64,000 bases of DNA from Polychytrium aggregatum (taxonomy: Eukaryota > Chytridiomycota > Chytridiomycetes > Polychytriales), in NCBI RefSeq assembly GCF_025602895.1, contig NW_026516242.1, positions 124,001-188,000 of the forward strand. The letters run 5' to 3'. The translations under genes were made by a program, and so were the position numbers. Shown here piece after piece: positions 46,114 through 58,081 of the stretch (positions are counted from its first letter, which is position 1; each line of letters begins with the position of its first letter). The notes under the pieces were generated by a model that did no database searches, was not told where the DNA came from, and saw only the letters and a list, made by a program, of their open reading frames with translations.

Positions 46114-49100
46114 ATGAATCGCAGCTGCATGGTCCAAAACACACCCACAAAGCCTAAGCCGCAGCGGTATTCGTCCTCGCCCGTGGTTGACGGCCAAATC
46201 GACAAGCTCCTTCACCTCATCCTGCGCGATTTTGTGCAGTCCTGGTACTCGTCCATCTCGAAGGACCAGGAGTTTCTTCAGCAGCTCCTCGACTCCATCG
46301 CCTTTGCTGTCAAACAGGCCGAGACGCGGCTGGCTTCCGTCGACTTTGTGCTGCTCGTCTGTCGGGACCTGCCCGAGGTCATTCGTCGCCATGTCCACGA
46401 TTACCGCCAGTGTAAGGAGAAGCTGGGCACCGCCTACGGCGGCGGTAAGTCGATGGAGGAGCTCTTTTTCGGGAGCCAGCCCCACTTTGCGTTTACGTCT
46501 CCGTCAGCCGAGGCCGAATACCTCCGCAAGGTGGTCGAGACGCTGCTGGAGCTGCTCCTGCCCAAGGACGAGTTCAAGAGCGACTGTCTCCGCATTCTCG
46601 TGCGCGAGATTCTCTCGGTCACGGTCATCGGCACGGCAATCGACACCATTGCCGAGCCGGACTATCTCAACCAGCTGATTCTGATGGTATGGTGTGGTGC
46701 GGTGTGATATGGTGTGGTGTGGTGTGGTGGCGTCGAGAGCGGGCCAGAGTCCCATGAATGTCGATGCAGATGCAGCACCGCCATTCGCTCCATCCCGATG
46801 CTCCTATTGCCATCGCCGTGCCCGTGGCTACAGCCATGTCGTCGTCAGCATCCTTGCAGGCATCAGTGTTCGCTCGCTCGCTCTTGGCTCAACAACTGGC
46901 TCGTTATTTCTACAGGGCCTGCAGCATCTGGAGCGCCAAGATGCCAACGAACCCGACCTCGTGGCGCCGCCAATTCTCATATCCTCACACGACCTATCAA
47001 ACGACCAGGCTTCGTTTTACAGCAGCAACACCCCGTATTTTACCGCCGGGGAGAGCTCGCACGGTGAGAGCGGGCCTGACTCCGAGTCCGGGTCGGAGTC
47101 GGATGCCGTAGTGCCGAGCATGACTATGCTCGGGACAAGAAGACAGTCCGAGAGCCGAAAGAAGCCCGATCGCACACCCTTCATCCGCCGCAACCGGCGC
47201 TTCGACGGACGCCAGATCTTTCCGCGTAAAGGCCCGGTGTCGTCCAAAGCTCGAGCGATGCAAGAGGAGCGCGACCACATAAACATGGAGCGGACTTTTA
47301 CCCACACCATCGTCTCGGGCCTGCAAAAGATGACGGCCTCGGGTCTCCAGAAGATGACCGTGGGCGGACTCGAGCGGATGAGCATGGGCTTCGACAAAAT
47401 CAAAAACATTGTCGATGGAGGAGGCAAAACCGGCTCCAAGCGAGACAAGAAGGCTGCCGCCGCAGAGTACAACCGGTTTGGGAGTCTGCTCGACGACGTG
47501 GGCACCAAGAAACCCAAGCGCCGTGCCCCTCGCGGCCTGGGTCGTCGGCGTGTGTCCACGGGCTCCATGAAGCGATCGGCCAGCAGGATCGACGAGCGCG
47601 GCAGCAACACGGGATCGACTCCACCGGTCCTCAGCGTAATGCCTCTCCCGAATGAAAGCTTCCTGATGGCCCCCTCCTTTGGCAGGCGGTTTTCTGGATA
47701 CCCCCACACGAACGGATCGCACTCTGACACCCAGGCGACCTACCACCCCACCACCACCGAAGAGGACAACTCCGAAGTCGAGAGTTATTTGGGCTCGGCA
47801 TCCGACCACGAGCCCCTTCCCTACCTGATTCCATCGGTGGATCCGCTCATGGGCATCCTGCCGGAATCCGAGGACGCAGCCGATTTAGATTCCGACGATG
47901 AAGGCAACGAGGTCGAGCAGCAAGGCGGCCCGCCGCTCATACTAGATCCGACGCCGGAGCCTCCACACAACGACACCGTCGAATCGAACAAAAGCACCCT
48001 CATGGCGGTCCTGAACGCCGCCAAAGCCGTTTGGAACCTTTACAACAACGCCTCTTTCGGCCCATGCCAGCTGGGTCCAATCAACGTCACTCGCTACACC
48101 GGCGAGCAGCTCGAGAAGCCGACACTCAACATGCTGCGAGAGGTGATCTTGGGCGGAGACGAGAGCACGCTGCTCAGGCTCATGGGATACCTTGATCCTG
48201 TTGTCAACGTGCTGCTGAGACCGGCCATGAATCGGTGAGTCATGGAGTGGGGGGGGGTGATCCCAAGGTGTGCTGCGAATGGTTGTCGACAAGTGCGCAT
48301 GCACTGTCAAATTTGGCGGGATCGCAACAGCATGCAACCCGGCCATGGTTCGTTGACTTATGGAATGCCTGCCCTGGCCGAGAGCCGAGAGCCAAGATTC
48401 ATCGACCCCTGTTGCCAGTCGACTGATCCCGTGCACGTCCCCGTCTGCATCAATCTCACCCAGGGCAATCATCGAAGGCATATATTTCCTGGTCTCCGAA
48501 AACACGATCGCAGAGTACTTCCGACTTACGCGCGAGTGCTTGTGGCCGAATGGGATCTGGGCCAACTCGCTACCGCCTCGAAGTGCAGCTGAGAAGCTCC
48601 AAACCAAACGGCAGCTGACCGAGTTTGCATTTGATCGATTGTTTCCGCGTAAGCATTATCGAGGCCTTGCTGCCTTGGGCCAACTGGAAACAGCTGGGAT
48701 CAACTGTCCATGCAGGGGTCGTCCATATGCGAATTAGATCCGAATGCTGAGTGCGTGAGTTCACCCGGCCCCACTGTAGCTCCCGTGCAAACCCATGCTC
48801 ACACATTTGCCTTTGCCCCCGTCTGCGACCATCTTGGCTCGGCTTTGCCGGATGCGACCATTGGTTCCGACAGCGCTGATTGTCCGCGTCCTGGGCCCTG
48901 CGCTCATTAACGAGCGCCTGCGTGAGCTGATCGAGATGCTGCAGTACAAGCAAATCAACAAGCAGCTCATCTTCATCCTGATTGATCTTATCCTTACCCA
49001 TGTCGCTACCGAGGTTGTTGACTACACCAACTGCGTCAACACCGAGCCCCAGAGCGCCCCCAGCCAGGGCAGCCATCCCGACCCGGTACCTACCGCGCCG

Positions 49101-49535
49101 CTCGAAGTGCCTCTGTCGTCCGGCTTGTCTCCAACTCTGCTGCACAATCCCTTACAAGAGCTAGAGTTCGATGGCCAGCTCCCGCAGCTCGATGCCACGA
49201 CCCCGCAATTGATTATCCCGATCGTGTCCGAGCCCATCGCTACCAGTGGCGAGTTCTCGGAGCACCAGAACGAGCAGCCATGGATGCAGGACTACCGTCA
49301 AGGAAGCTCATCGTCACTGATCCCCTCCGACACCGAGCCCGGACCCTCCGATACCAATGTGCCTGACCAGAACTGTCAGTCCGATGCTGATGGCAAATTC
49401 TTCGACTTGGCTTCCGTTGGGCTTGGCGAAAGCAGTCTCGCCCTGCAGCGAAGCACAAGTCTCAACGGCGTGAATAGCCCTCCTCCCGTGAAGCAGAAGC
49501 GCAACAGCTGGGACGTCAGTCTCAGCAGCACATGA
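46114..49535 (+). CDS. PXA and Nexin_C domain protein (SNX13/14/25-related)
   Basis: Four exons: 46114-46686, 46916-48234, 48464-48648, 48874-49535; 2739 nt, 912 aa. Residues about 20-200 form a PXA domain (VDGQIDKLLHLILRDFVQSWY, LVREILSVTVIGTAIDTIAEPDYLNQLI). A long middle part of about 430 residues is polar, with a basic patch (KKPKRRAPRGLGRRR) and acidic clusters. From about residue 560 a Nexin_C-like end follows: IIEGIYFLVSENTIAEYF, LWPNGIWA, then LQYKQINKQLIFILIDLIL. Relatives bridge ER to lipid droplets, vacuole or endosome. I see no PX or RGS domain between the two ends, which sets it apart from SNX13/14/25. The last about 170 residues are Ser/Pro-rich. Confidence 0.82.
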
Positions 49536-50245
49536 GCCCGTGCAGGCAGGTCGTCGAGTGGCAATACCGGCTCCGATGCATAGCACGCCGCACATCAAGC
49601 TCGCTGCCGCTCTGTGCTTGCTCGATGTTTGATATAGCCAATCGCTCATGAAGGACCTCAGTCTTCGATCGTCCCCATTAGCCGACTGTGGCGAGCTGTC
49701 GTCGTCAGTAGTCGCTGCCACAGCATCTCTTGCGGCTCCCTGAGCCACCACGAGCCATGGTTGATTGCAAGTTGCCTCACTTCCCTCCAACTCCAATCGT
49801 TGTACATATGTAAACTAGAACCGTTTCGTTGGTCTTGCTCCTTTTGTTTCCTCTGTCCAGCTTCCTTTCCTTTGCCGCTAAATACATCTGATAGTAGACG
49901 TCTCCTCGCTGTGCCCCCGCCAGTTGCAAAACGGTGTCGCTGGAAACCAATTGGGATAGCGGCGTGGGAAGACCATGCTGTGCTTTCCCTGTCCTCCTGC
50001 TCAGCCATTGTTTCTATGATTGGGGACAGTCGCAACGACCAGATGAGGAGGACTGACCATCCCGGCTCGACCCCTCATCAACATTTGCCACAGAGTGCTG
50101 ATGTTCCTCGTCTCTCTCTTTCACGCCGTATCCGCTCGCCACCCTCACCTCCGCTTTCACACAGCACCACCGCTTTCTGCATTACCATTCCGCCATTGCT
50201 TTGCACCTCCTCCCTTTGTCGTGCCACCGTAAAAAGTGCCCTCCA
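49536..50245. other. intergenic region
   Basis: Between the PXA gene and the cyclophilin gene on the same strand. No feature recognised; pyrimidine-rich before 50246. Confidence 0.5.
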
Positions 50246-52218
50246 ATGGCCAAATCAACCAAGCAAGAGATCCGGCTGACTGGCGTCATTGCGCATTGGG
50301 AATATCAATATGCCAAAGATTATCTGAGAGTAAGCGACACCCACATCGAAGAGATGCTGCTCAGCATCGCTATGCAGGGCTGTGTCGATTCGGGCTAATT
50401 GGTCTGGTATCCTGATGCTCCCACACCCGCTCGATTCCGGGTCAAACTGCTGGGTCGGCGTCTTTCCTCCCACAGAGGTTTGGCTATTCACAAAACGACA
50501 TTCAAGTGACGCACAACCCCATGCACTACTTTGACTTTGTGGAATATCGGCAATATCTGAAAAAGGCAAGTCCTTTAGCAGCGCACGCAGCACAGCCGAC
50601 TCCGGTTTCTCCTCGTGTCCAAGTCCAGTCAGTTGCCGGCGGTTGGTTGGTTGGGCACGTCAGCTCCAACTCTGATGCATCCAGCTTCGCTGTCGTCGAA
50701 CGAACAGGACCACCCGCACATCGTCGATGCGCTCTGCGACTCGGTCATCGTCCAAGACGGATCCAAGATATTCAGCCTGCAGCAGTTCCAGAGACATGCC
50801 TTGGAGCGATACCACTACCGAGATAGCCATGGCAAACCGACAGACGAAGAAATCCGGATGTACGAGGGACTCGCCTCGGACGAGTTTCTCGAGTACATGA
50901 GGAATATCCGTCAGTCCAAAGGGTTGGTGAATGCTGCATCCGGTATCCCTCGACGCACAGCCAGGATCGCAGTCGTATGGACTCGAGCGAATGCGAGGCA
51001 GTGAAATGAGAGAGCAGAGCAGCCCCACTGCACGGCGCTCACTCGTCGGCTTGATCGCGGTCGTTTTCCAGGAGGACATTCGTGTTCCTGGATATTGCGC
51101 ACGATATGGCAGCAATAGGCCGACTGACGATCGAGGTATGTGCATGCGACTAGCTCGGGTATTGCTAGTGCCGTGGGAGAATAGCAGGAGCAGCAGACCA
51201 GCAGCGGAGACGATGGCGTGCTCGACGCATAGCTGTGAGGACGATGGGCTTAAACTGCGACAGCCAGAGTGGCCACACCACTGCAGTCTCTGCATCCCTT
51301 TGGTTTTTCCTTGCGACTCTCTATCACACCGCCTACCGCCGATTCTCACGGTTCCACTGATGCTGATAACTGGACGCCTGACGAACACAGCTCTACAGTG
51401 ACATTTGTCCCAAATCCGTGGAGCACTTTCTGGGCTATGTGAAAGGCAAGTCTGTGGGCGCATCACAGGCGTGGTGCTGCTACCGAGGCAGCAAGTTCAC
51501 CAGATGCATCAAGAATGGCTGGCTGCAAGCTGGAGGTGAGTTCCGATTGCACGAGGCAGCAAACGAGACACGATTACGGAGTATGCCGGCAGCACTATGG
51601 AGGTATCTCGACGATATGGTTTGTCGTATTCACGAACAGCCATGCTTGGTTGTCCTTTCGGCCAGCACACTGACTGATGTCGTCCCTTCGTTTGCGAACA
51701 TACCAGAGTTTTCAACCCCTGAGAAGACTGTCTTGACTGAGCCACGGCTGGAAGGTACAGTAGCAAAGCATAGGCGCGGGCAGAGCACGACTCGGGTGGC
51801 TCTGGACTGCTCTCAGGGGCCGAAAGCCAACTTCCAGTATCCGAAACATGGGGAAAGCATCCTGAGGATCGAGCGGCGACACTGACACTGCACTCTGCAC
51901 ATCCTCCGGCTGCTTGCACCAACGCTTACCGGGTCTCCCCTGCGACGTGCAACGGCACTGCCACCAGATGAGAACTTTATAGTCTCGCATATCCATCGGG
52001 GCACACTTTCGTTCGTGAACCGAGGGCCCCACAGCAACTTCTCCTCTTTCATGATATCGCTGGGCCCGATGCCGTACTTTGACAAGAAGTATGTCGCCTT
52101 TGGTCGTGTTATAGACGGCGGTCCGACCCTCAGAAAAATGGAACTTGCCGAGACCAAGTTTGAACGGCCAGTTCTGGATCTGACGATCTCGAGCTGCGAC
52201 GAAATCCGGCTTTCGTGA
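50246..52218 (+). CDS. PPIL6: cyclophilin-like protein, PPIL6-type, degenerate active site
   Basis: Exons: 50246-50329, 50476-50565, 50708-50922, 51072-51135, 51391-51535, 51707-51754, 51968-52218; 897 nt, 298 aa (human PPIL6 311). The N-terminal PPIL6 module is present (TGVIAHWEYQYAKDYL, NPMHYFDFVEYRQYLKK), then the cyclophilin fold: VFLDIAHDMAAIGRLTIELYSDICPKS, YRGSKFTRCIKNGWLQAG, GPHSNFSSFMISLG, YFDKKYVAFGRVIDGG. Catalytic positions differ: FHR is FTR, the NGSQFF core is NFSSFM and the W/H pair is lost, so isomerase activity is unlikely. PPIL6 is linked to motile cilia. Intron 2 uses a GC donor (AAG|GCAAGT). A small extra exon between 51536 and 51706 may be missing from this model. Confidence 0.8.
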
Positions 52219-52677
52219 TGTGCAACCACAGTGCATCCGGCCTGAAGTCGGATGATCTGTGGGCTTGCAGACGATCGGCCGTGCGGCTGATTCCCGGTCT
52301 TGGTTGGCAATCGCCGCTGCGTTGCAGCCTTGGGGCATGTTCTTGAATACACAGGGTCAATCTCCATGAGCGCCGGTCGACCGGCACCTACTGAAGCACC
52401 AGTATCGCTGTTCTCGATGAGCGTGTATCCGGGACACATGAAAGTGGCCAAAGATCACTCACTCACACACTCACTCACTCGCAGCGGGATGTCCCAGTTC
52501 ATTTGGATTCGGGCACATGTGCGATTGGCCCGGCGGGGCATCGAATGAACCCAGAATACCAAAGCACTCCGTGAACACGTCTCTTTTTTTTGCAGGCATG
52601 CGACCGGCTCGTTCGGCTGCCGCTTTCTTCAAATCTCTGTTCGAGCGGCAGGTATTCCTGCATCCTCACGAGACGCG
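52219..52677. other. intergenic region
   Basis: Short gap before the coiled-coil gene; holds a CACTCACTCA run (about 52458-52482). A non-coding or short coding 5' exon of the next gene may lie here. Confidence 0.4.
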
Positions 52678-55600
52678 ATGCTTTCCCAGCCATTCCTCCG
52701 GCACAGCGATCCGGCGCCAAAGGCCGTCACGACCAAAGTCAAGAAGAAGGCGCAGATATCCCCGGCGCATCAAGCCAAGATCGCGGTGGTGAAATTGAAC
52801 AAGACCAAGGAGTTTGCAGATGACTCCTCGTCCGAGGAGGGAGAGGAGCAACCGGACAAGCTCCAGGAGCGCATGGAATGGTCGCTCCATGACGATATGG
52901 GGCTGGAGGTATGAGCCGCGTTCCCGAGGTGAACAGACACGGCTGGCGACGACCGGCTCGAGGGCAGTTGATCTAACCTTGAGCAATTCGGATCCCGCCC
53001 TCGAACCGCCAGCTGGAAGACGATACCGAGCCATCGGTTGAGCAGGTTGGGTACCGATATACGCGTCTGCAATCGTGAGAGTTTGGTGCACGAAAGCCTA
53101 CAAAGCAGCGAGACAGAGATCCTGAATGACCAACGGCTCCTGCGCTGATACAGAAGGCATCCAGAAAGACGCGGATCCAGAACGAGAGCGACGGACGAGC
53201 ACCGATTCAGAAGCCCGGCCATGGTGGCCGTACCAGCGAGCCGTTCGACTGGGGTGCATACAAGAAGCTCAGGGATGCAAAACAGGCTGATGCCGCTCCC
53301 TCTGTCGAGGGTCAAAGTCAGGACGCCGAGTATTCAGACGCTCGTGGTGAGTGGTTGGGCTTTTGCGAGCATGTTCAACACTCCTGTGTAGCAACTGCTT
53401 GACGATTGCTTACTGTTCGCCGATGGCATATGCGGCCGTGGATCCACAGCGGATTCTCGTGCTGGCGGCCAGGGCACCGCAGGCGCCGTCAAGATGCTCG
53501 GTCCGCAAACCAAGATCATCGAGCTGTCGAAAAAGGTGCGACACACTCTGCTGCCTCGTCAGCTATACGGCCGGCAATGAATGACCCGAGTTGCAGAAGC
53601 GCTACCGCTCTGGACTAACAACGCTTCTCCTTGGCTGGGTAACAACGCCTTCAGGCCCGAAAGCTCACCATGGCCCTTGAGAAGGAGCGTGGCATAAATG
53701 CCTCGCTTGCTGCCAAACTGGAGGTGAGACTGCTCTATTCAGATCACTGCAAGTGGAATGACAACAAGGAGTGATGTCAGCATATCCTAACACTGTCGAC
53801 GACAGGAAATACAGCGGCAGCTGCAAGTGCAGAAAGAGGAAAAGATACAGCTGTGCTCGGCCTCGAATCTCGACCAGCTCCATATTGAGATGAGAGGGGC
53901 CAAGGAGAAGCTGAGTCTGGCGACACGGAAGCTGGAGGAGGAGCGTATCCAGAACCACAGCGCCAAGGCTGAAATCCGCCAGCTCCAGAAGCTTCTGGCG
54001 CAGGAAATTGGAGACGGCGTTCCGATTTCCCAGGTTTGCGTCGCTGTGTCCGCCGAGCTGCATCTCACACGTCATGGTTCCACGTTAGCCGGGCCAGTCC
54101 GGATCTCATCGATCCAACACCAAGCGAATACCCATATCTCTTCATTCTTCAGCTCATCGAAGGAAGTCCGTCATGGAGAGGCCGGTCACAGCAGATTGCA
54201 CTGCTGAAAGTATGTGAGACGCATGGCGTGCGAGGCCATGACTGCATGTGTCGCAGCGATGTGCATGGACTCTAACGGCCAGCCACGCACCGCAGGAAAA
54301 GGTCCGGGAGCTCACCCAGACGCTGAGCAATCAAGTGGTAGCACCTGGTTCCGGGGTCTCCCCAGCCGCACCGTCCTTGGGCATCCTGCCTCCAGGGCCG
54401 CTGCCTCCCAGCAGGACCATGTCGCGGCAGAGCTCATTTTCCGAGTCGCCGAATCTCGATTCCCACGATGCCAAGCACCGCAGCTCGATCCGGAAACTGG
54501 AGAAGGGGCGAAAACAAGAGCACGAGAAGGCACTCGAGGAGCTCGAGGTCCAGTGAAAAGCCGCCTGGGGTCGATATGCAGCGGGGAATCGTATCGCATG
54601 CTGTGTGGAACGGGCACATCTCAACCCAAGGGATGCATATTCGTCCATAACAGATGCTGCGTCGAGACCAGGCCGATGCCAAAACAAAACAAAGTGCCCT
54701 GATCTCGCGAAACAAGTGAGAGTCTTCCCATCTGCACTTCCACCTTGCATGGCAAAGTGGCGCTTGCAACCGGTCGTCAGCGGAGCTGCCTCTGCCAGCG
54801 ATTGACAGCCAGTTATACTGCATCGAATCGCCAGGATTCTCGAGCGCGACACCAAGGATCTCAAATCAAAGATCGGGACGCTGCTCCAGAAAGCATCCAG
54901 GGACGACCAGCTTATCAAAACACTGCAAGACGAGCTCAAGAAGCTGAAGGTGGGCTGGATGGGAGGGAGGGTCGGCCCGATTGGACTGGATACGACCAAT
55001 GCAGCTTCTGATGGCGATCGGGAGGGCCAGGACCGAGCGAGCGGCTCAATGACTCGGACCGGCCAACACTGAGCAGGAGCGACACTCCAAGAAAGACGAC
55101 AAGCTTTACGACAATCTGAGAAACATCTGCAGCGAGCAGGTGCGTGGGCAGCGACTTTGTGCAAGGGCAATGCACTCCGAACTTGCACACGGACATGCTG
55201 CACGGCGACCGAGACTGTCCGTGAGCGCTGGATTGTTCCTGGGCTGAATCCATCCTCGTCCTGCGCTTCTGCTTGGCATGTATTGGATCGCAACGGCACA
55301 GGAGTCGCAGATCTCGGAGCACGAAAGAACGATCGAGAGGCTGCAACGGGAGGTCTCGCAGATATCGCTGCGCTCGGTTTCGTCTGCCCAGCCAAACTCA
55401 AGCCCATCGCAGTCGTCTCCACCGCTGTCGCTGCCAAGCTCTGGACCAGGTTCGATGTGCTTCCAAGCGTGCGCAAGACACACTGGGTCTGTTTGGCATT
55501 GCAGATGTGAGGCTCCGGGCCGCTCAAACGATGCCGATCTTGCCCGCCAACTTGCCTCCGCAATGCAGGCCATGATGTCGCCGTGATGGGTCTTGACTCG

Positions 55601-56398
55601 ACGATCCGGAGCCTCAAGGTCGAGAATGACAAACTACGCGAGCTTCGATCGGTGCTCGAAGGCCGCATCAACACCGTCGAGGGCAAGGCAGCCGAGCTGG
55701 GTGGGTTTCTCGTTTGCCACTGGGCTCAGTCAGCACATCTGCAGGCCAAAACGAGATTACAGCGACGTTCCCACGACCATCGCGACGATCGTCGGCTCAC
55801 CCCTGGACCGTATTTCTCGATCGCTTGGACCCCCAGCGAACGAACTGCGCCGAGAACGACGACGGAACGCAGCGGACACCAAGCGCCCGCCTCCAAGCGA
55901 GCCGCTGGCAGGCGAGGTGAGCAGCTCCTCTTCATCCATGACTGTCTCAGCGAGGAGGGGTAGTGCTGCTGGCCTCGGCAATATCTGAATCCTCACGCCG
56001 CGACAGATCGACAAGCTGCGGGTCAAGCTCGAACTGGCCAAGGACGAAATCGAGGCCCTCAAAGGTGGGGAACGGCAGCGCGAATGATTCCCTCGGCACG
56101 AACTGGTTTGCTCTGGAGTGTGCATGCCGACAGGACCCGCTGCTGTTGGGTCAAGCAGCTCGCAGAAATCCTTTACCCACCCACGCCCAATCCGAGGCAA
56201 TCGGCCATGTCCACCAAGTTACTCGTTTTATTGAACACTGTTGCCGTCTGTCGCTCGCCAGTCACCAACCAGCTCTCCCTGCAAAACAAAGAGAAAGACA
56301 TTGCGGCCTTTACCGAGATCATCGACCAAACGAGGGACACGTTCAAGCGCGACCTCGAGCGCATGCAGCAGCTTCTGCGGAGCAAATCTAGCGGCTGA
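52678..56398 (+). CDS. long coiled-coil protein, CCDC13-like
   Basis: Thirteen exons: 52678-52908, 53154-53346, 53450-53535, 53655-53723, 53806-54033, 54296-54547, 54809-54949, 55077-55139, 55302-55449, 55569-55700, 55756-55916, 56007-56064, 56262-56398; 1899 nt, 632 aa, every phase matches. After an acidic/basic N-terminus comes GTAGAVKMLGPQTKIIELSKK, like the TKIVELSKKNR block of CCDC13. Heptad coiled coil follows in stretches (LEKERGINASLAAKLEEIQ, LATRKLEEERIQNHSAKAEI, LERDTKDLKSKIGTLLQK, LRVKLELAKDEIEALK, FKRDLERMQQLLRSKS), with Ser/Pro-rich breaks. CCDC13 is a centriolar-satellite and cilium protein. Identity rests on one block and overall form. The donor at 54547 (GTCCAG) is weak. Confidence 0.65.
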
Positions 56399-57384
56399 TG
56401 AGTTGCACCGAGCCGAAAAGTCAGATGCAGAGGACGACAGCTGTTAGTCTCGATGGCGATCGCAGTTTTCTGGCAGTAAATAGAGTCGCGGCTGCATCGG
56501 GGCCCGATATGCCGACAATCGCGAATAGCATCAGATAGTCCGGTTGCGTCTTGCAGGCATTAGCACGGCGAGCCATCGACGCACACGGCATCCGGAGACA
56601 GCGCCATCCGCCGAGCAGGCTCATCAAGACGCCACCGCCATATCCCATCCGACAAGCGGACAGACACAGGGAGGGTCGCCTCAAGCAAGCGAGCCCAGAC
56701 AGAGGACAGTCCCCGGGGCCAGCGAGGAAGCCCGCCAAACCCCGCGTTGACAGGAACGCCCGGCTCACACCAAAGGAAAGAGAACCCTTCCAACGGGCTC
56801 GCCAGGCGTATGTCTCGGCAGCGCCTTCGGAGAATGGATTGAACTTGTTACATCATCTAGACAGATTGTCAGGCCGCAGCAGGGGCCGACGGGCGGCGGA
56901 GGGGTCTCACCTGGCAGATCTTGGCGGACGGCAGGATGCCAGGTCGGGAGATTGGCCTGCAGATCAGCACGCAGATCGGATCTGGGTGCAAGCACGCATT
57001 TCGCCAGCATCGCAACGGCGAGCGGTTTTGTGGAAGCGAAGAAAACTGGCTCGAGCCGGTGTCACGCACGTGATGCGCTGGTTCCAGCCGGCAATGTTGG
57101 CTGCGCCGTTCCCACGCCCGACAAGCACTCCCGGATTGGTCGGTTCGCCCGAAGCAGCATCAGAACGGCTCTGCCTTCTTCCGAGAACACCGATGCAACC
57201 GCGTGCTGAGGATATTTGCTGTCGCAGGCAGGGGGTACGCAGCGGACAGTCAGATAGTCATTCGGTAGGAGGGTGGAGGACTCTTTTTCCCTGTTACCTC
57301 CCCATCAGCCCATCAGCCCATCAGCCCATCAGCCTCACCCGCTCCAACAAGGGCAAGCCCATAACAGATAGATTACAAGTCAAG
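56399..57384. other. intergenic region
   Basis: One long plus-strand frame crosses it but is Arg/Ser-rich without domains and merges with the next gene's signal peptide by chance. Four copies of CCCATCAG lie at 57299-57333, 50 bp before the peptide gene. Confidence 0.45.
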
Positions 57385-57658
57385 ATGAACATCAAGGTGG
57401 TCCTCGTTGCAGTCATGGTCATTGCCTGCTCGGCTCTCGGTGAGTCTTTGCCAAACGCTCCATGGATAGGCAATTCTGGCGGTGTGCAGCGAGCTGGGGT
57501 CTGCCGTCTTTGATGGATCTGCATCGCGCTGAGACAAGTCAAGGCCGCTGACGATACCTTTGCGCTCAGTGCAAGCCGCACCGCCGCCGAACGACCCTCG
57601 GTACCAGTACATTTCCAACGGATATGGCTTCTACGTCGGTCCAATAATCCACAACTGA
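57385..57658 (+). CDS. small secreted peptide 1 (novel family)
   Basis: Two exons: 57385-57439 and 57570-57658; 144 nt, 47 aa. Residues 1 to about 21 form a signal peptide (MNIKVVLVAVMVIACSALVQA), leaving about 26 residues that begin APPPNDPRY and end FYVGPIIHN. The phase-1 intron falls at the end of the signal peptide. The gene at 59102 has the same exon plan, intron phase and C-terminal GPxIHN. No Cys remains after cleavage and no family is known to me. The Tyr/Gly/Pro-rich mature part suggests a secreted signal or surface peptide, but function is unknown. Confidence 0.72.
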
Positions 57659-57800
57659 CTGTGATGTATCTGGGCCGCGGCCTTGCTCTGCAAACCTGCG
57701 GCGACGATGATCCCGCCGCATCGGTCGCAAGATTAACGAGCCTTGTACCCAGCCCACAAAACTGCATCATGTGAACAGCATTTCCAATGGAGCGCATTTA

Positions 57801-58079
57801 CAGGCAATCCAATAAAAAACGGGACACCCGGGTTTTTGACCATTCATCGAATATTTTGTTACCCAATGTTATCGCGCGCTGGCCATGACCATTCGCCGCT
57901 GGCACTCCGAGACCAGTGTGCAGGTCGATTGTGGAGACCGGAGAGCGACCGGCGGTCTTCACTCGGAGGCTGCCAAAGTGATCTGTTTTATTTCTTGTGG
58001 CTTTGCTTGACGCAAGCACAGCACATACTACATGTTCATGGAAACGGCTATATTGTCCCGTTTTTTTCTGAATAAAGTG
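57801..58079. mobile_element. 279-bp internally deleted derivative of the Fanzor transposon
   Basis: Flanked by TA at 57799-57800 and 58080-58081. Positions 57801-57897 match the transposase-side end (19121-19025) with one mismatch. Positions 57921-58079 match the Fanzor-side end (15523-15365) with about five. Between them lie 23 nt not found at either end. It keeps the last 57 nt of Fanzor codons with stop, the 98-nt terminal segment and both inverted repeats. It cannot code but should be movable by the intact copy's transposase. Three of the mismatches cluster next to the Fanzor-side GTCCCG block. Confidence 0.95.
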
Positions 58080-58081
58080 TA

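Noticed and set aside
45410-46117. Continuation of the MEF2-type frame to 46117
   Set aside because: Composition is unlike coding sequence here and it would touch the next gene's start; left as unresolved 3' end.
47000-47809. 270-codon minus-strand frame
   Set aside because: Lies antisense to the large second exon of the PXA gene and shows no domain.
56551-57513. 320-codon plus-strand frame
   Set aside because: Low-complexity composition; its end merely coincides with the signal peptide of the first secreted-peptide gene.
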